Source: Thiobacillus sp. UBA2487
GTDB taxonomy: Bacteria > Pseudomonadota > Gammaproteobacteria > Burkholderiales > Sulfuriferulaceae
Direction of reading: 5' to 3'
DNA length: 7,105 bases
NCBI GenBank assembly: GCA_002341815.1
Contig: DDOT01000050.1
Coordinates: 1 to 7,105, forward strand
The first letter of the stretch is position 1; every line of letters begins with the position of its first letter. Both the position numbers and the translations under genes were made by a program. Under the pieces are notes generated by a model. It had not been told where the DNA came from. It saw only the letters and a program-made list of their open reading frames with translations, and did not search any database. Shown here one piece after another: positions 6,982 through 7,105 of this stretch.

Positions 6982-7015
6982 CATCAACGCCACAAGCAAG
7001 AAAGCAACCCGATAC

Positions 7016-7100
<85 letters not shown>

Positions 7101-7105
7101 ATAAC

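Overview
The window is a protein quality-control cluster, and every gene I can support lies on the minus strand. In transcription order (right to left) these are tRNA-Leu(UAG), a yjdM/phnA-family zinc-ribbon gene, tig (trigger factor), clpP, clpX, lon, and the 5' part of an HU DNA-binding protein gene (hupB) that runs off the left edge. The order tig-clpP-clpX-lon-hupB is the classic proteobacterial arrangement, also seen in E. coli. The proteins are intact and of normal length, and every catalytic residue I looked for is present. The base composition is fairly balanced. Protein details (a Lon N-terminus with PLLPLRDVVVFPHMVIPLFV, a ClpX N-terminus with [20 protein letters not shown], a CCA-encoding tRNA-Leu next to tig) suggest a betaproteobacterium. 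That placement is an inference from memory of these families, not a computed phylogeny; no genus can be named.

Layout: 1-173 partial hupB (GTG start); 174-381 spacer with a candidate hupB promoter and an imperfect inverted repeat; 382-2802 lon; 2803-3040 spacer with a probable clpX terminator, a heat-shock-like -35 box in the terminator loop, and a structured lon leader; 3041-4303 clpX; 4304-4378 short spacer; 4379-4999 clpP; 5002-6309 tig, whose stop lies only 2 nt from the clpP start; 6310-6574 spacer with a candidate tig promoter, an imperfect 14-bp direct repeat and no recognisable gene; 6575-6913 yjdM; 6914-7015 spacer with two hairpins and a T-tract, probably the tRNA terminator; 7016-7100 tRNA-Leu. 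No gene-free stretch exceeds 300 bases.

How the genes work together: trigger factor meets nascent chains at the ribosome exit tunnel. ClpX unfolds tagged or misfolded proteins and feeds them to the ClpP barrel. Lon degrades damaged and regulatory proteins on its own. HU compacts DNA. Spacing suggests that tig and clpP are translationally coupled, that clpX is probably cotranscribed with them, and that lon and hupB have their own promoters.

I found no mobile element, CRISPR array, toxin-antitoxin pair or unknown multi-gene system. This is mostly a conserved housekeeping region. The observations worth a second look are small and mainly regulatory: a heat-shock-like promoter overlapping the clpX terminator, hairpins in the lon leader carrying a repeated octamer, a 17-nt alternating CG tract in tig, and yjdM placed between tRNA-Leu and tig.
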